Shown here piece by piece: positions 1 to 7,530 of a DNA stretch of 26,940 nt; positions within the stretch are counted from its first letter, which is position 1; each line of letters starts with the position of its first letter. The position numbers and the translations under genes are program-made. The stretch comes from an uncultured Oscillospiraceae bacterium (GTDB lineage: Bacteria; Bacillota; Clostridia; Oscillospirales; JAAYXM01). The stretch spans positions 1 to 26,940 of the forward strand of contig CAKSEF010000021.1 in the NCBI GenBank assembly GCA_934446465.1, read 5' to 3'. The notes below the pieces were generated by a model. It made no database searches. It was not told the DNA's origin and saw only the letters and a program-made list of their open reading frames with translations.

Positions 1-180
1 GACGTAACGGCGCCCGACTTTGATTCCGTTTCGGACTATGCAAAGGAAGCCGTAAAGGCACTTATGGCAAACGGTCTCGTAAACGGCAAGAACGGGTATA
101 TCGACCCGAAAGCAAATACAACGCGCGCCGAGGTTGCGGTACTCATTAGAAGGGTGATTGAGTGCATTAAGCAGATTTAA
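1..180 (+). CDS. S-layer homology (SLH) domain protein, C-terminal fragment
   Basis: The window opens inside a gene; 59 codons remain before the TAA stop. The peptide carries an SLH-type repeat: an alternating helical stretch with DYAKEAVKALMANGLVNG, then a D-P-x-x-x-T-R-A-E segment (YIDPKANTTRAEVAVLIRR). In this family SLH repeats at a protein end bind secondary cell-wall polymer and hold a large extracellular protein on the surface. The repeat is the last one before the stop, so the missing N-terminal part probably holds the functional domain, which cannot be named from here. The next gene starts 46 bases downstream with its own ribosome site, so co-transcription with the solute-binding lipoprotein is possible. 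Confidence 0.85.
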   Translation, partial: DVTAPDFDSVSDYAKEAVKALMANGLVNGKNGYIDPKANTTRAEVAVLIRRVIECIKQI

Positions 181-199
181 GACGATTATCAATCGTTTT
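179..199 (+). terminator. weak hairpin after the SLH gene
   Basis: Arms 179-187 and 191-199 can pair (nine pairs including one G-U) around a three-base loop directly at the stop codon. The stem is AT-rich and is followed by AAATATAAAT rather than a T run, so it is at best a partial terminator or attenuator. Confidence 0.25.
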
Positions 200-226
200 A
201 AATATAAATACAAGGAGGAATACACG

Positions 227-1792
227 ATGAAAAGGTTTTTGGCATTGCTTCTCGCTGCGGTTATGATGATTTCTTTCGCCGCCTGCAAGGGCGGAAACTC
301 AGATGTGAGTGAAGCGGGAACACCGGAGGCGGGAAAGGCGCTCCCGGCAGATGCGGTACTCAATGTGGTAACGGTAAGTCATTCAAGCTGGCCGTATCAG
401 GAAAATTGGGAGGTCTGGAAGTGCATTAAAGAGAGTGTCGGGGGAACGGTTAACGTCAACGCCTACCCGGAAAGCGATTTTGCAACAAAGTTCCAGCTTC
501 TCATGGCATCACCGGATTCTCTGCCGGATGTTTTCTCGTTCCAGAATACACCTACGGGAATGCCGGGGTACTGCGAGCAGGGAGCATTCCTCTCGATGGA
601 CGACAACCTCGATAAACTCCCGAACTATAAAAAGTTTTGGGATTCGGCATCCGAAGAAGTAAGAAAGAGAACAATAGATACCCGCCGTTACAGCGACGGC
701 AAGGTATATGTAAGCCCCGCAACAGGCATGGAGCGTCAGATAAATATACAGGGTTGGCTCTATCGCAAGGATATTTTTGATAAGAACAACATAAAAGTGC
801 CCGAAACTATGGATGAGTTGTACACGGCCTGCAAACAGCTTAAGAAAATCTATCCGAACAGCTATCCTTTTTGCATTCGCTCAATCCTTTCGAGAATAAA
901 TCTTATCGGTTCATCGTGGAAACCGTATTTCTGTTACAACGCATATTATGATTATAATGCGGATAAATGGTGCTACGGCGCAGGCGAGGATACAATGTAC
1001 GAGATAGTGAGCTTCCTGCGCAAGATGTATGACGAGGGACTTGTTGCGCCCGACTACGCAAACATTAGCACAAATTCATGGCAGGAGCTTATAACGACAG
1101 ACCGCGGATTCATTTTCCCGGACTACCAGACGAGAATAGATTTCTTTAACCCGATAGCACGCAAGAATAACCCTGAATTCACCCTGACTGCTATGAAACC
1201 GCCGAAGGCAAATACGCCGACGGGAACGCACCTTACCGGAAAAGACAACTACGACCCGCAGGGGTTCTCCGTCTGCAATACGGGCAAACAGGCATCTATT
1301 ATAAACGCGTTCAGATATGTGGACTGGTTCTATTCCGATGAAGGCTGTGAAATTACAAGCTGGGGCAAGGAAGGCGTAACATACGAAAACACGGACAAGG
1401 GCAGAAGATATATAGTAAGCGGTTCGGACACACCGAAAACGCTTTACGGATTCGGAACAATAGGAAGCTACCTGCGCGTTGACCCGACAGTCGCCGATGT
1501 AATGGTGTCCGACGAACAGTCGGCAACAACCGACCTTCTTCTCGACAGTCAGGTAGAGTATTACAATCCTCTCCGCTGGGCAAAGTTTTCCCAGGAAGAC
1601 AATGACAAAATTGCAGACCTGAGCACGTCCATAACCACGTATGCAGAGGAAAACATCGTGAAGTTCATAAGCGGACAGAAGCCTTTATCCGATTGGGAAA
1701 GCTATAAGGCAGGACTTAGCAAACTCCCCGTCGACGAGCTTCTCAAGGCGTATGAGGAAGCATATAACAAGATTACGAAAAATACTAAATAA
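227..1792 (+). CDS. extracellular solute-binding lipoprotein (ABC sugar-type)
   Basis: A 521-residue secreted lipoprotein. The start at 227 is chosen because AAGGAGG (212-218) lies eight bases upstream and the protein then begins with a textbook lipoprotein signal: MKRF, a hydrophobic core, and lipobox FAAC with the lipidated cysteine at residue 20. An in-frame upstream ATG at 158 would put 23 charged residues before the signal peptide and lies inside the SLH gene. Length and the segments around DVFSFQNTPTG, GWLYRKDIFDKNNIKVPETMDEL and GKQASIINAFRYVDWFYSDEG (the latter two typical of hinge and C-lobe in family-1 binding proteins) fit the large carbohydrate-binding proteins of the LplA/YtcQ type. 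No permease or ATPase gene is adjacent, so the substrate and partner transporter are unknown. It lies 19 bases upstream of the next gene, probably in one operon. Confidence 0.85.
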   Translation: MKRFLALLLAAVMMISFAACKGGNSDVSEAGTPEAGKALPADAVLNVVTVSHSSWPYQENWEVWKCIKESVGGTVNVNAYPESDFATKFQLLMASPDSLPDVFSFQNTPTGMPGYCEQGAFLSMDDNLDKLPNYKKFWDSASEEVRKRTIDTRRYSDGKVYVSPATGMERQINIQGWLYRKDIFDKNNIKVPETMDELYTACKQLKKIYPNSYPFCIRSILSRINLIGSSWKPYFCYNAYYDYNADKWCYGAGEDTMYEIVSFLRKMYDEGLVAPDYANISTNSWQELITTDRGFIFPDYQTRIDFFNPIARKNNPEFTLTAMKPPKANTPTGTHLTGKDNYDPQGFSVCNTGKQASIINAFRYVDWFYSDEGCEITSWGKEGVTYENTDKGRRYIVSGSDTPKTLYGFGTIGSYLRVDPTVADVMVSDEQSATTDLLLDSQVEYYNPLRWAKFSQEDNDKIADLSTSITTYAEENIVKFISGQKPLSDWESYKAGLSKLPVDELLKAYEEAYNKITKNTK

Positions 1793-1811
1793 AACTTAGG
1801 AGGAAACATTT

Positions 1812-3764
1812 ATGCGCAAGATAAACAAGGCTCTTTCGCTTGTATTGGCGGCAGTTATGCTTGTCTGCATACTTCCGATATATGCGGGTGCGGTCTCTGA
1901 AAATGACGTTATAATCGATTTTTCAAAGACAACCACTGTATCGGAATACGGCCCCGACGACATAACGCCGGTAGGATACGAGCTTGTAAAGAGCAAATGT
2001 CCGACATATACATGGACAATAAGAAAACAGACCGATGACGCGCTCGGAGTAAGCACATACCTCTCGGATTCCGGTATGGTGCTTGCAACCGCATGGCCGG
2101 AGAGCACATCGCAGAGACTGATGTTCACGATAAGCACGAACATACCGGCTTCGGGTTACTACGGAGTTGAAATGCTCGGTTCCTGCTTTATAAAGGGCGC
2201 GGTATACTCCGTCTATGTAGGCGGTAAATATGCGGGAGATTATAACTGTTATGACGAAACTGCATCGTCATTTACAACAGGTGAGTCAAAGAAGCTCAAC
2301 ACAATTTATCTCGAAGCAGGAAGCAACGAGATAAGCTTTAAGTGCATAAAACTTATCTACAACCAGCCGAAGAACGGAGGAGTAACGTATTCGGCATGGC
2401 TTGGAGTAAACAAAATAACGCTCTCATACCTCGGAACGGATGTCGGCGCGCTTGACCGAGTGGAAGCCGTTACGGCAATTCCCGACTCCATGGCAGTCGG
2501 AGATGAATTTGTCGGTGAGGCCGCCGCATACGATGCAAATAACGGAGTCCGCTATTTTGCCGACTATGCCGAGGACGGAACGGCAGATACTGCGGATGCC
2601 GTGTCGGTAAAATCGAGCAATCCGTCGGTAATCGAAGTTTCCGATGTGAAAACCGGCGGAATGAACGAGTCGGACAAAATCAGCTATAAGCTCACGGCAA
2701 AAAAAGGCGGAAATGCGGATATAACGATAAGCGCAACCGTTGACGGCACAGAAAAAGATTTCGTAAAGACAATAACAGTAAGCTCTGAGAAAGAAGAGCT
2801 TCCCGAGAATGTATCACTGCTCGTGTCGGCGGAAGGCGCGGGAAGCGAAACAGTCGATTTCGGCGGCTACAATACATCGCAGGTATACGGCAATATCGCC
2901 TTCGGAAGCCGAATTGAGCTTACCGCACCCGAACTTGACGGGTATAAATTCAGGTACTGGCGGGTAAACGGCATATTTGTTAATGCGACCGGAAATTCGT
3001 ACAGCTTTGACATATTCAGCAATACCCGCATAACAGCCGTCTATGAGAAAACTGCGGCGGAGAACGCGAATGTCTTTGTTGAGTTTCTTAACGGAAACGG
3101 CGCATTTGTGGACAAAAAAGAAGTTGCAAAGGGAACGCTGTTCTCCGATATCGAAAAGCCTGCAAGCGAACCGACTCTTACGGGATTCAAATTTATCGGG
3201 TGGACACTTTCGGGCATTGACGGTTCGGCAGTTTCCGATGATACTGCCGTTAATACAAATTCCGTCGCGGTTGCCGAATATGGTGAAGATAATTCCGTCT
3301 CGGAATTGGTTTCGATAGACGGAGAGACAGCATCCGCATACGGATATTCCGAAGCCGTGAACGCATCCCGCACAGGAACAACGTATTGGACGCGCGGCGG
3401 AAAAACAGTCGCTTACGGTGAAAACTACACGTATTATGCATGGAACGGCACTTCGGAAATAGTATCGCATACAGACAGCGTTGAGAAGGTGCCCGTTATA
3501 GTTCTCGATGACACGCCTCTCAACGGTGCAAGAATGATAGAATATGATGTTCCGGACGGGTACACGAAGCTTGAAGCCGGTATACTTTTTGGTTCAAATG
3601 ACAGTACAATTACGAGCTTCAGCTCAAAGGCGGTATTGAAAAACACGCTTGCACACGGACAGTTCACGGCGCAGCCGTATGACAGCTCTGACGCAGGCCG
3701 TGCGCGCGGATACCTGATTTATAAAGACAGTTCCGGTGCGACACACATCATATATTCGGAATAA
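1812..3764 (+). CDS. large secreted modular protein with Ig-like and InlB-type repeats
   Basis: A 650-residue exported protein. TTAGGAGG (1796-1803) precedes the ATG by eight bases. Residues 1-27 form a Sec signal peptide ending near AGAVSE. Residues about 30-210 look like a beta-sandwich, possibly carbohydrate-binding (for example YSVYVGGKYAGDYNCY and LEAGSNEISFKCIKL). Residues about 214-325 resemble a bacterial Ig-like (Big_2) domain with the usual SSNPSVIEVS. Residues about 331-412 resemble a bacterial repeat domain (YKFRYWRVNG ... ITAVYEK). Residues about 416-490 match the Listeria-Bacteroides (InlB B) repeat pattern, with GFKFIGWTLSG. The remaining C-terminus is unassigned. No catalytic domain, LPXTG or SLH anchor was seen. 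It probably acts outside the cell in adhesion or glycan binding together with the upstream lipoprotein. The domain names are from recognition of motifs only. Confidence 0.8.
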   Translation: MRKINKALSLVLAAVMLVCILPIYAGAVSENDVIIDFSKTTTVSEYGPDDITPVGYELVKSKCPTYTWTIRKQTDDALGVSTYLSDSGMVLATAWPESTSQRLMFTISTNIPASGYYGVEMLGSCFIKGAVYSVYVGGKYAGDYNCYDETASSFTTGESKKLNTIYLEAGSNEISFKCIKLIYNQPKNGGVTYSAWLGVNKITLSYLGTDVGALDRVEAVTAIPDSMAVGDEFVGEAAAYDANNGVRYFADYAEDGTADTADAVSVKSSNPSVIEVSDVKTGGMNESDKISYKLTAKKGGNADITISATVDGTEKDFVKTITVSSEKEELPENVSLLVSAEGAGSETVDFGGYNTSQVYGNIAFGSRIELTAPELDGYKFRYWRVNGIFVNATGNSYSFDIFSNTRITAVYEKTAAENANVFVEFLNGNGAFVDKKEVAKGTLFSDIEKPASEPTLTGFKFIGWTLSGIDGSAVSDDTAVNTNSVAVAEYGEDNSVSELVSIDGETASAYGYSEAVNASRTGTTYWTRGGKTVAYGENYTYYAWNGTSEIVSHTDSVEKVPVIVLDDTPLNGARMIEYDVPDGYTKLEAGILFGSNDSTITSFSSKAVLKNTLAHGQFTAQPYDSSDAGRARGYLIYKDSSGATHIIYSE

Positions 3765-3773
3765 TACGTAAAA

Positions 3774-3804
3774 GAGCAAGGAACGATTTATTCGTTCCTT
3801 GCTC
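3774..3804 (+). terminator. 13-bp perfect hairpin after the secreted protein gene
   Basis: Arms GAGCAAGGAACGA (3774-3786) and TCGTTCCTTGCTC (3792-3804) pair perfectly around TTTAT. On the + strand no T run follows; on the - strand a TTTT follows. It separates the secreted protein from the next gene, so termination or mRNA 3'-end protection is likely, but a classical intrinsic terminator on the + strand is not complete. Confidence 0.55.
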
Positions 3805-3832
3805 ATTATGGGGCGTTAGGAAGCTGATTTGA

Positions 3833-4594
3833 ATGAAACTGCGGGTTATGACATACAATATCTGGTCGGGCAGAAACTATGAGGAACTGCTTCACGGAAA
3901 GTGTCAGGAGGATATAAAGCCCGACGTGCGTCTTGCAGCCGATGTGATACGGAACTCAGGCGCTGATATTGTCGCTTTAAATGAAATAAACGGTAAAAGT
4001 GTAAAGTACGGCGAGCAAACAGATGAAATTGCCGAGTATGCCGGGTATAAATACAGGCTTTTTGTACCGGCACTGCGTGAACCGACAGGAGAGTACGGGA
4101 ATGCAATTTTGTCAAAATACCCAATAACAAAAACGAAAATAAGTTACATTGACGGAGCGGCCGGAGAGAAGCTCGGCGAACAAAGAGTTGCATTTTGTTC
4201 GTGCATTGACTGCGGAAAATCGAAAGTCAGCGTTATAGTGAGTCATTTCGGGCTGGTTACGCGGGAAAAAGCGGCTGCCGTCTCTGCTGTAAGGTCTTTT
4301 GTTGCGGAATCAGGGGACGAAACAGTCCTTATGGGTGATTTTAACAGTGAACCGAACTCGGACACTATAAAGGAAATAAAGACGTTTCTGAACGATGCCA
4401 CAGCCTCAAAACCGCAGGTGATAACGTGGCCGTCAAAAGAAATGCCGTTGGGAATGACGGGCTTTTCGGGTGAGAAAAACACAAAAAAGCTCGATTACAT
4501 ATTTGTGAGCAGCGGCATAAAAGTATATAATTCTGACACATTATCAACATGCGTATCAGACCATAGACCGATTTTTGCAGACATAGAGCTGTGA
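3833..4594 (+). CDS. endonuclease/exonuclease/phosphatase (EEP) family hydrolase
   Basis: A 253-residue cytoplasmic protein (no signal peptide) of the Mg-dependent EEP fold, a family that includes exonuclease III, DNase I-like enzymes and sphingomyelinase- or inositol-phosphatase-like hydrolases. The active-site set is complete: MTYNIW (Asn9), ALNEIN (Glu51), SHFG (His138), MGDFN (Asp169, Asn171), DYIF (Asp221) and SDHRP (Asp243-His244). The length is that of the minimal domain. AGGAAG (3818-3823) lies nine bases before the ATG. The substrate cannot be told from sequence: absence of obvious DNA-binding insertions and the neighbours' surface role do not settle between phosphodiester types. It is bounded by hairpins on both sides and is probably a single transcription unit. 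Confidence 0.88.
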   Translation: MKLRVMTYNIWSGRNYEELLHGKCQEDIKPDVRLAADVIRNSGADIVALNEINGKSVKYGEQTDEIAEYAGYKYRLFVPALREPTGEYGNAILSKYPITKTKISYIDGAAGEKLGEQRVAFCSCIDCGKSKVSVIVSHFGLVTREKAAAVSAVRSFVAESGDETVLMGDFNSEPNSDTIKEIKTFLNDATASKPQVITWPSKEMPLGMTGFSGEKNTKKLDYIFVSSGIKVYNSDTLSTCVSDHRPIFADIEL

Positions 4595-4634
4595 CAACAG
4601 AAAACCGTTTCTGATATTTACCGCCGTAATCGGG

Positions 4635-4669
4635 AAACGGCAGGCACATTCGATATGTGCCTGCCGTTT
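4635..4669 (+). terminator. intrinsic terminator after the EEP hydrolase gene
   Basis: Arms 4635-4649 and 4655-4669 form a perfect 15-bp stem with a GC-rich core (CGGCAGGCACAT) around the loop TCGAT. The stem ends in AAA/TTT and is followed by TTTT-type sequence. It is a strong Rho-independent terminator for the + strand gene. Confidence 0.9.
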
Positions 4670-4733
4670 TGCAATAATGACAAAACATTGTTTCGGCGAA
4701 AACACGGTGTGCAGTAAGCTTCGCAATATTCAA

Positions 4734-4760
4734 AAAGCCTTGCGCGTAACGCAAGGCTTT
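4734..4760 (-). terminator. intrinsic terminator of the small peptide gene
   Basis: Arms AAAGCCTTGCG (4734-4744) and CGCAAGGCTTT (4750-4760) pair around CGTAA. Read on the - strand the stem is followed by a T run (GGCTTTTTG), so it terminates transcription coming from the 4872-5030 gene. Confidence 0.8.
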
Positions 4761-4772
4761 AAAAATCGGTTA

Positions 4773-4802
4773 TAAGGAGGTAATGTGCACGTTACCTCCT
4801 TA
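4773..4802. repeat. 30-bp near-perfect palindrome containing a Shine-Dalgarno sequence
   Basis: Eleven-base arms TAAGGAGGTAA (4773-4783) and TTACCTCCTTA (4792-4802) flank TGTGCACG, itself a GTGCAC palindrome with one mismatch (T4784/G4791). Both strands thus show an ideal ribosome-binding sequence in one arm and its complement in the other. It lies between the stop codon of the small peptide gene and its terminator. Confidence 0.8.
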
Positions 4803-4871
4803 CAGATTGCTATTGATAATATGCACAACGCGCCCTTTGCAGGGGCACATCGTCGCAGAAAGTCTTACCTA

Positions 4872-5030
4872 TTAAAGACCACCTGTCTCAAAGGAGCTGA
4901 GGTCAACAGCACGTCCGCCATCCTCGATGCCGCTCTTCTTGAAGAGAGCAAAGAAAGGATTGGACGTAGTGATAACATCCTGCGCCTTAATCGCGACGAC
5001 CTGAAGGTTTGGTTCTGTATAATTTCTCAT
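4872..5030 (-). CDS. 52-residue small protein of unknown function
   Basis: The gene is short and was read directly from the - strand. It starts at ATG (5028-5030) with AAGGAG ten bases upstream and ends at TAA (4872-4874). The protein begins MRNYTEPNLQVVAIKAQDVI, continues TTSNPFFALFKKSGIEDGG and ends in SSFETGGL. The start resembles many small clostridial proteins of the pattern M-K-x-Y-x-x-P-x-x-x-V-V with D-V-I-T-x-S about ten residues later and a variable tail; this is recollection, not a search. There is no signal peptide, membrane segment or cysteine. A consensus sigma-A promoter and a terminator frame it, so it is an independent transcription unit. Function is unknown: a regulatory peptide, a modified-peptide precursor or a small structural protein are all open. 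The overlapping + strand frame from 4785 is taken to be a shadow. Confidence 0.8.
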   Translation of the reverse strand: MRNYTEPNLQVVAIKAQDVITTSNPFFALFKKSGIEDGGRAVDLSSFETGGL

Positions 5031-5068
5031 GTTTAACAGACTCCTTCTCCCAAAATATTTGCATTGTT

Positions 5069-5097
5069 ATTATATAACACTTTTTTAATGATTTCAA
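5069..5097 (-). promoter_or_regulatory. sigma-A promoter of the small peptide gene
   Basis: On the - strand -35 TTGAAA (5092-5097), a 17-base spacer and a perfect -10 TATAAT (5069-5074) lead to a predicted start near 5062 and a 5' leader of about 30 bases. Poly-A/T sequence immediately upstream could act as an UP element. Confidence 0.85.
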
Positions 5098-5101
5098 GTC
5101 C

Positions 5102-5134
5102 TTTTTTGAAAAAAACACAGTTTTTTTCAAAAAA
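5102..5134. repeat. pure A/T-type inverted repeat
   Basis: TTTTTTGAAAAAAA (5102-5115) and TTTTTTTCAAAAAA (5121-5134) are exact reverse complements around CACAG. It lies just upstream of the small peptide promoter and about 108 bases after the end of the lipoprotein gene on the same strand. It may be a bent A-tract upstream element; low GC makes it a poor terminator. Confidence 0.6.
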
Positions 5135-5241
5135 CCCGAAAAAGCCCATATTCAAGCCGAAAAAATAACATAAAATATTTTCAGCAAAGTGAAAAAACGT
5201 GCGCTTGACGGAGAATTTGCGATATTTTGAGGCGTACGCAA

Positions 5242-6246
5242 TCAATGAAGCTTCAGCGTAACCGACTCTGCTTTGACGGAGGAGGTGTTTTTGCTGAGGT
5301 CGTCATTTGTCGCGTTGAGTCTGGCATACTCGAACGCCTGGCGGAAGCCCGGGGAAAGACTTTCTATGGCATCGATAACCTTTTTCGATTCTTCTTCGAT
5401 TGCCGAACGGTTATTCGTGTCAACTCCCGTTTTGAACATAATAAGCGGAATTACGCCGTGCTCATCGTCCTTTGCTATTCCCAGCTCGTACACCGATGAG
5501 TCTGTGGTTTTATCAAGCGCCAGCGGAAGCGGGAATTTTTCCGATACGGTCGAATACAGCTTGTAGCAGAAATCCTCCATTTTGTCATCGTCGGCGTATC
5601 TGTAATATCCTGCGGGACGCATCAGGTTTCCGAGCATACAGGAGGAAATATATGCTCCGATGATGTTTCCGTCCTCCTCGAGCTTTTCCGATGTTTCAAG
5701 AACCGCCGTCGCATCACGGCCTGCGTATTTGAAGTCGCCGGGATTTATCCACACAATCTCGAACTTACCGTCGTTGTATGAGAGGACAATTGTCATCAGA
5801 TATGAAATATTTTCTCCCTCCGACGCAAGCAGGGCGACATAGATTTCGCTTGATGCCGGAGTCAGCTCTATATAATTCTCATCGTCATTGCTCTTTTTTA
5901 CCTTGATTACGGTGTCCTTTACCTCAAGGTCCTTCATATAATAAGAGTCAAATTTCACAAACGGATTGGAGGTAAGGGCATTTACCTTATCAAAAAACTC
6001 GCCCAGCTCCTCTTCCGTTGATTCAAATCCCGAGGAGAAAAGAGGGAGTGCGGTTTTTGTATCGCGCGATGAAAGCGCCGCCATTAACGAATCGACAACT
6101 TTATCCGCCTCATTCTGCTTTTCGGCTGTTATCTCCGATGCAAGAACAAACTCCGAGCCGTCTCCGCCCGTGTTATTTCCGCAGGAAGCGAGCCCCAATG
6201 CCAGAACAAGTGCAAGAACTAAGGAAGTAAGTCTTTTGAATGTCAT
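5242..6246 (-). CDS. lipoprotein of unknown function
   Basis: A 334-residue predicted lipoprotein. MTFKR is followed by a leucine/alanine-rich core and lipobox LASC with the lipidated cysteine at residue 22; a Gly/Asn-rich linker follows. The rest is acidic with alternating helical and strand-like segments and no motif I recognise. The first part (residues 40-90, ADKVVDSLMAALSSRDTKTA) resembles the start of NTF2-like or DUF-type domains, but this is weak. The ATG is one base after the TGA of the carboxypeptidase gene upstream, and its ribosome site (AAAGGCGG) lies inside that gene's last codons, so translation is coupled. The context suggests an envelope role linked to peptidoglycan trimming. 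Confidence 0.75.
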   Translation of the reverse strand: MTFKRLTSLVLALVLALGLASCGNNTGGDGSEFVLASEITAEKQNEADKVVDSLMAALSSRDTKTALPLFSSGFESTEEELGEFFDKVNALTSNPFVKFDSYYMKDLEVKDTVIKVKKSNDDENYIELTPASSEIYVALLASEGENISYLMTIVLSYNDGKFEIVWINPGDFKYAGRDATAVLETSEKLEEDGNIIGAYISSCMLGNLMRPAGYYRYADDDKMEDFCYKLYSTVSEKFPLPLALDKTTDSSVYELGIAKDDEHGVIPLIMFKTGVDTNNRSAIEEESKKVIDAIESLSPGFRQAFEYARLNATNDDLSKNTSSVKAESVTLKLH

Positions 6247-6247
6247 T

Positions 6248-7474
6248 TCATTTCCGCCTTTCGTTTCGGCGGCGCGTCCTGTATCTGCGCCGCATACGAT
6301 AGATTTTCTTTCTTATTATAATCGTCGCTATAAATAGCACGGCTAAGCCGATTATGACTGAGAGGACGATAAAAACAACCTGCATAACCCCCGCGCCCGT
6401 ACTCGGTGAAGATGCCGGGGAGGATACGTCTATTGAGACGGAATACGGGAATTTGCCTATTTCCTGCTGCATAAGGTCGTGCGGTGCGTTGAGCGTGAGC
6501 TTTAAAAGGTCTTTCCCGTTTTCCATAACCGTTTCGGATGTTATGCCGTTTTTTCCGACACCCTTCGGAACAAAGACGGTTATCGGAGACTCAAGCGTGC
6601 GGTTGCTCCCGCCAAGGTCGGACGTCGTATACGTTACGGGCTCGAACTCCGAAAAGCCGTAGTCAAGCAGGGCTTTTGTATCGTTGTATTTGTCATTGTT
6701 TCGGGGGCTCTTCATAACGACGGCTATAAGCGTATGCCCGTCGCGCTCCGCCGCGGTTACAAGGGTATACTGTGCCGCGGTTGTCCACCCCGCCTTTCCG
6801 CCGATTATTCCGTCATACTTAAATGCGGGGTCGCTTATCATACTGTGCTGATTGACGAAATGGCGCGTTAAGGGCTGTTTGTTGTTCGGCGGCATATCAT
6901 ACTTGTATGTGCCGAAAATCTTTCTGAAATCTTTGTTTTTAATAGCATAACGGCAAATCATCGCCATATCGTATGCCGTTGTGTAGTGGTCGGAATCCTT
7001 AAGCCCGTTAGCATTTGAAAAATGCGTTCCGCGAGCCCCCGCAGCGGCGGCAGTGTCATTCATGAGCTTGACAAACTCTGAAATTTTACCCGATACAAGC
7101 TCTGCCATGCCGTTGCATGCGTCGTTTGCGGACATAAGGAGCGCCGCATAACATGCCTGCTCAAGCGTTATTTCCTCGCCTACGTCGAGAGCGATATGCG
7201 AGGAGGCTCTCGAAACGGAGAAAACGGCCTCGTCCGACATCGTAATCTTGTCGGAGAGCGAGGCGTTCTCAAGCGCGGTGATAACGGTTGCAATTTTGGT
7301 TATGCTCGCGGGGTATTGCTTCTTATCCATACTTTTATTGTAGAGGACTTGTCCGGTATCGCCGTCTATCAGCACGGCGGATTCGGAGATAAGGCTCGGC
7401 GCCGCCGCAAGCGACGGGACGGAAAGCAGGCAAATAAATAATAGTATGAGAAAAGCTCTTGAAATTTTTGACAT
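6248..7474 (-). CDS. D-alanyl-D-alanine carboxypeptidase (PBP5/DacF-like)
   Basis: A 408-residue serine-type carboxypeptidase of family S11, which removes the terminal D-Ala from peptidoglycan stem peptides outside the membrane. Residues 1-24 are a signal peptide. Active-site motifs are in order: SITK (Ser57, Lys60), SAN (Ser115-Asn117) and, where KTG is usual, KAG (Lys227-Gly229) in GGKAGWTTAAQ. A C-terminal hydrophobic segment (about residues 362-388) followed by a very basic tail (RMRRRYRTRRRNERRK) anchors it to the membrane; most relatives use an amphipathic helix instead. CGGAGAG precedes the ATG. The gene lies 56 bases after the dnaC-like gene and abuts the lipoprotein gene. The family includes both housekeeping (DacA) and sporulation (DacF, DacB) enzymes; which one is not decided. 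Confidence 0.93.
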   Translation of the reverse strand: MSKISRAFLILLFICLLSVPSLAAAPSLISESAVLIDGDTGQVLYNKSMDKKQYPASITKIATVITALENASLSDKITMSDEAVFSVSRASSHIALDVGEEITLEQACYAALLMSANDACNGMAELVSGKISEFVKLMNDTAAAAGARGTHFSNANGLKDSDHYTTAYDMAMICRYAIKNKDFRKIFGTYKYDMPPNNKQPLTRHFVNQHSMISDPAFKYDGIIGGKAGWTTAAQYTLVTAAERDGHTLIAVVMKSPRNNDKYNDTKALLDYGFSEFEPVTYTTSDLGGSNRTLESPITVFVPKGVGKNGITSETVMENGKDLLKLTLNAPHDLMQQEIGKFPYSVSIDVSSPASSPSTGAGVMQVVFIVLSVIIGLAVLFIATIIIRKKIYRMRRRYRTRRRNERRK

Positions 7475-7530
7475 TTGAACTCTCCGTTTTTTATTTTTAG
7501 TTTGCGGAAAATCTTGAAAAATATGCTGAG

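Noticed and set aside
158..226. Upstream start for the solute-binding lipoprotein
   Set aside because: It overlaps the SLH gene and would displace the signal peptide; AAGGAGG supports the start at 227.
2814..3470. 218-codon frame on the - strand inside the secreted protein gene
   Set aside because: No ribosome site or promoter; the + strand gene has signal peptide and recognisable repeats, so this is a shadow.
4785..5036. 83-codon frame on the + strand starting GTG behind an ideal AAGGAGG
   Set aside because: The ribosome site belongs to the palindrome, the frame is antisense to the 52-residue gene that has a consensus promoter and terminator, and the protein looks like no family I know.
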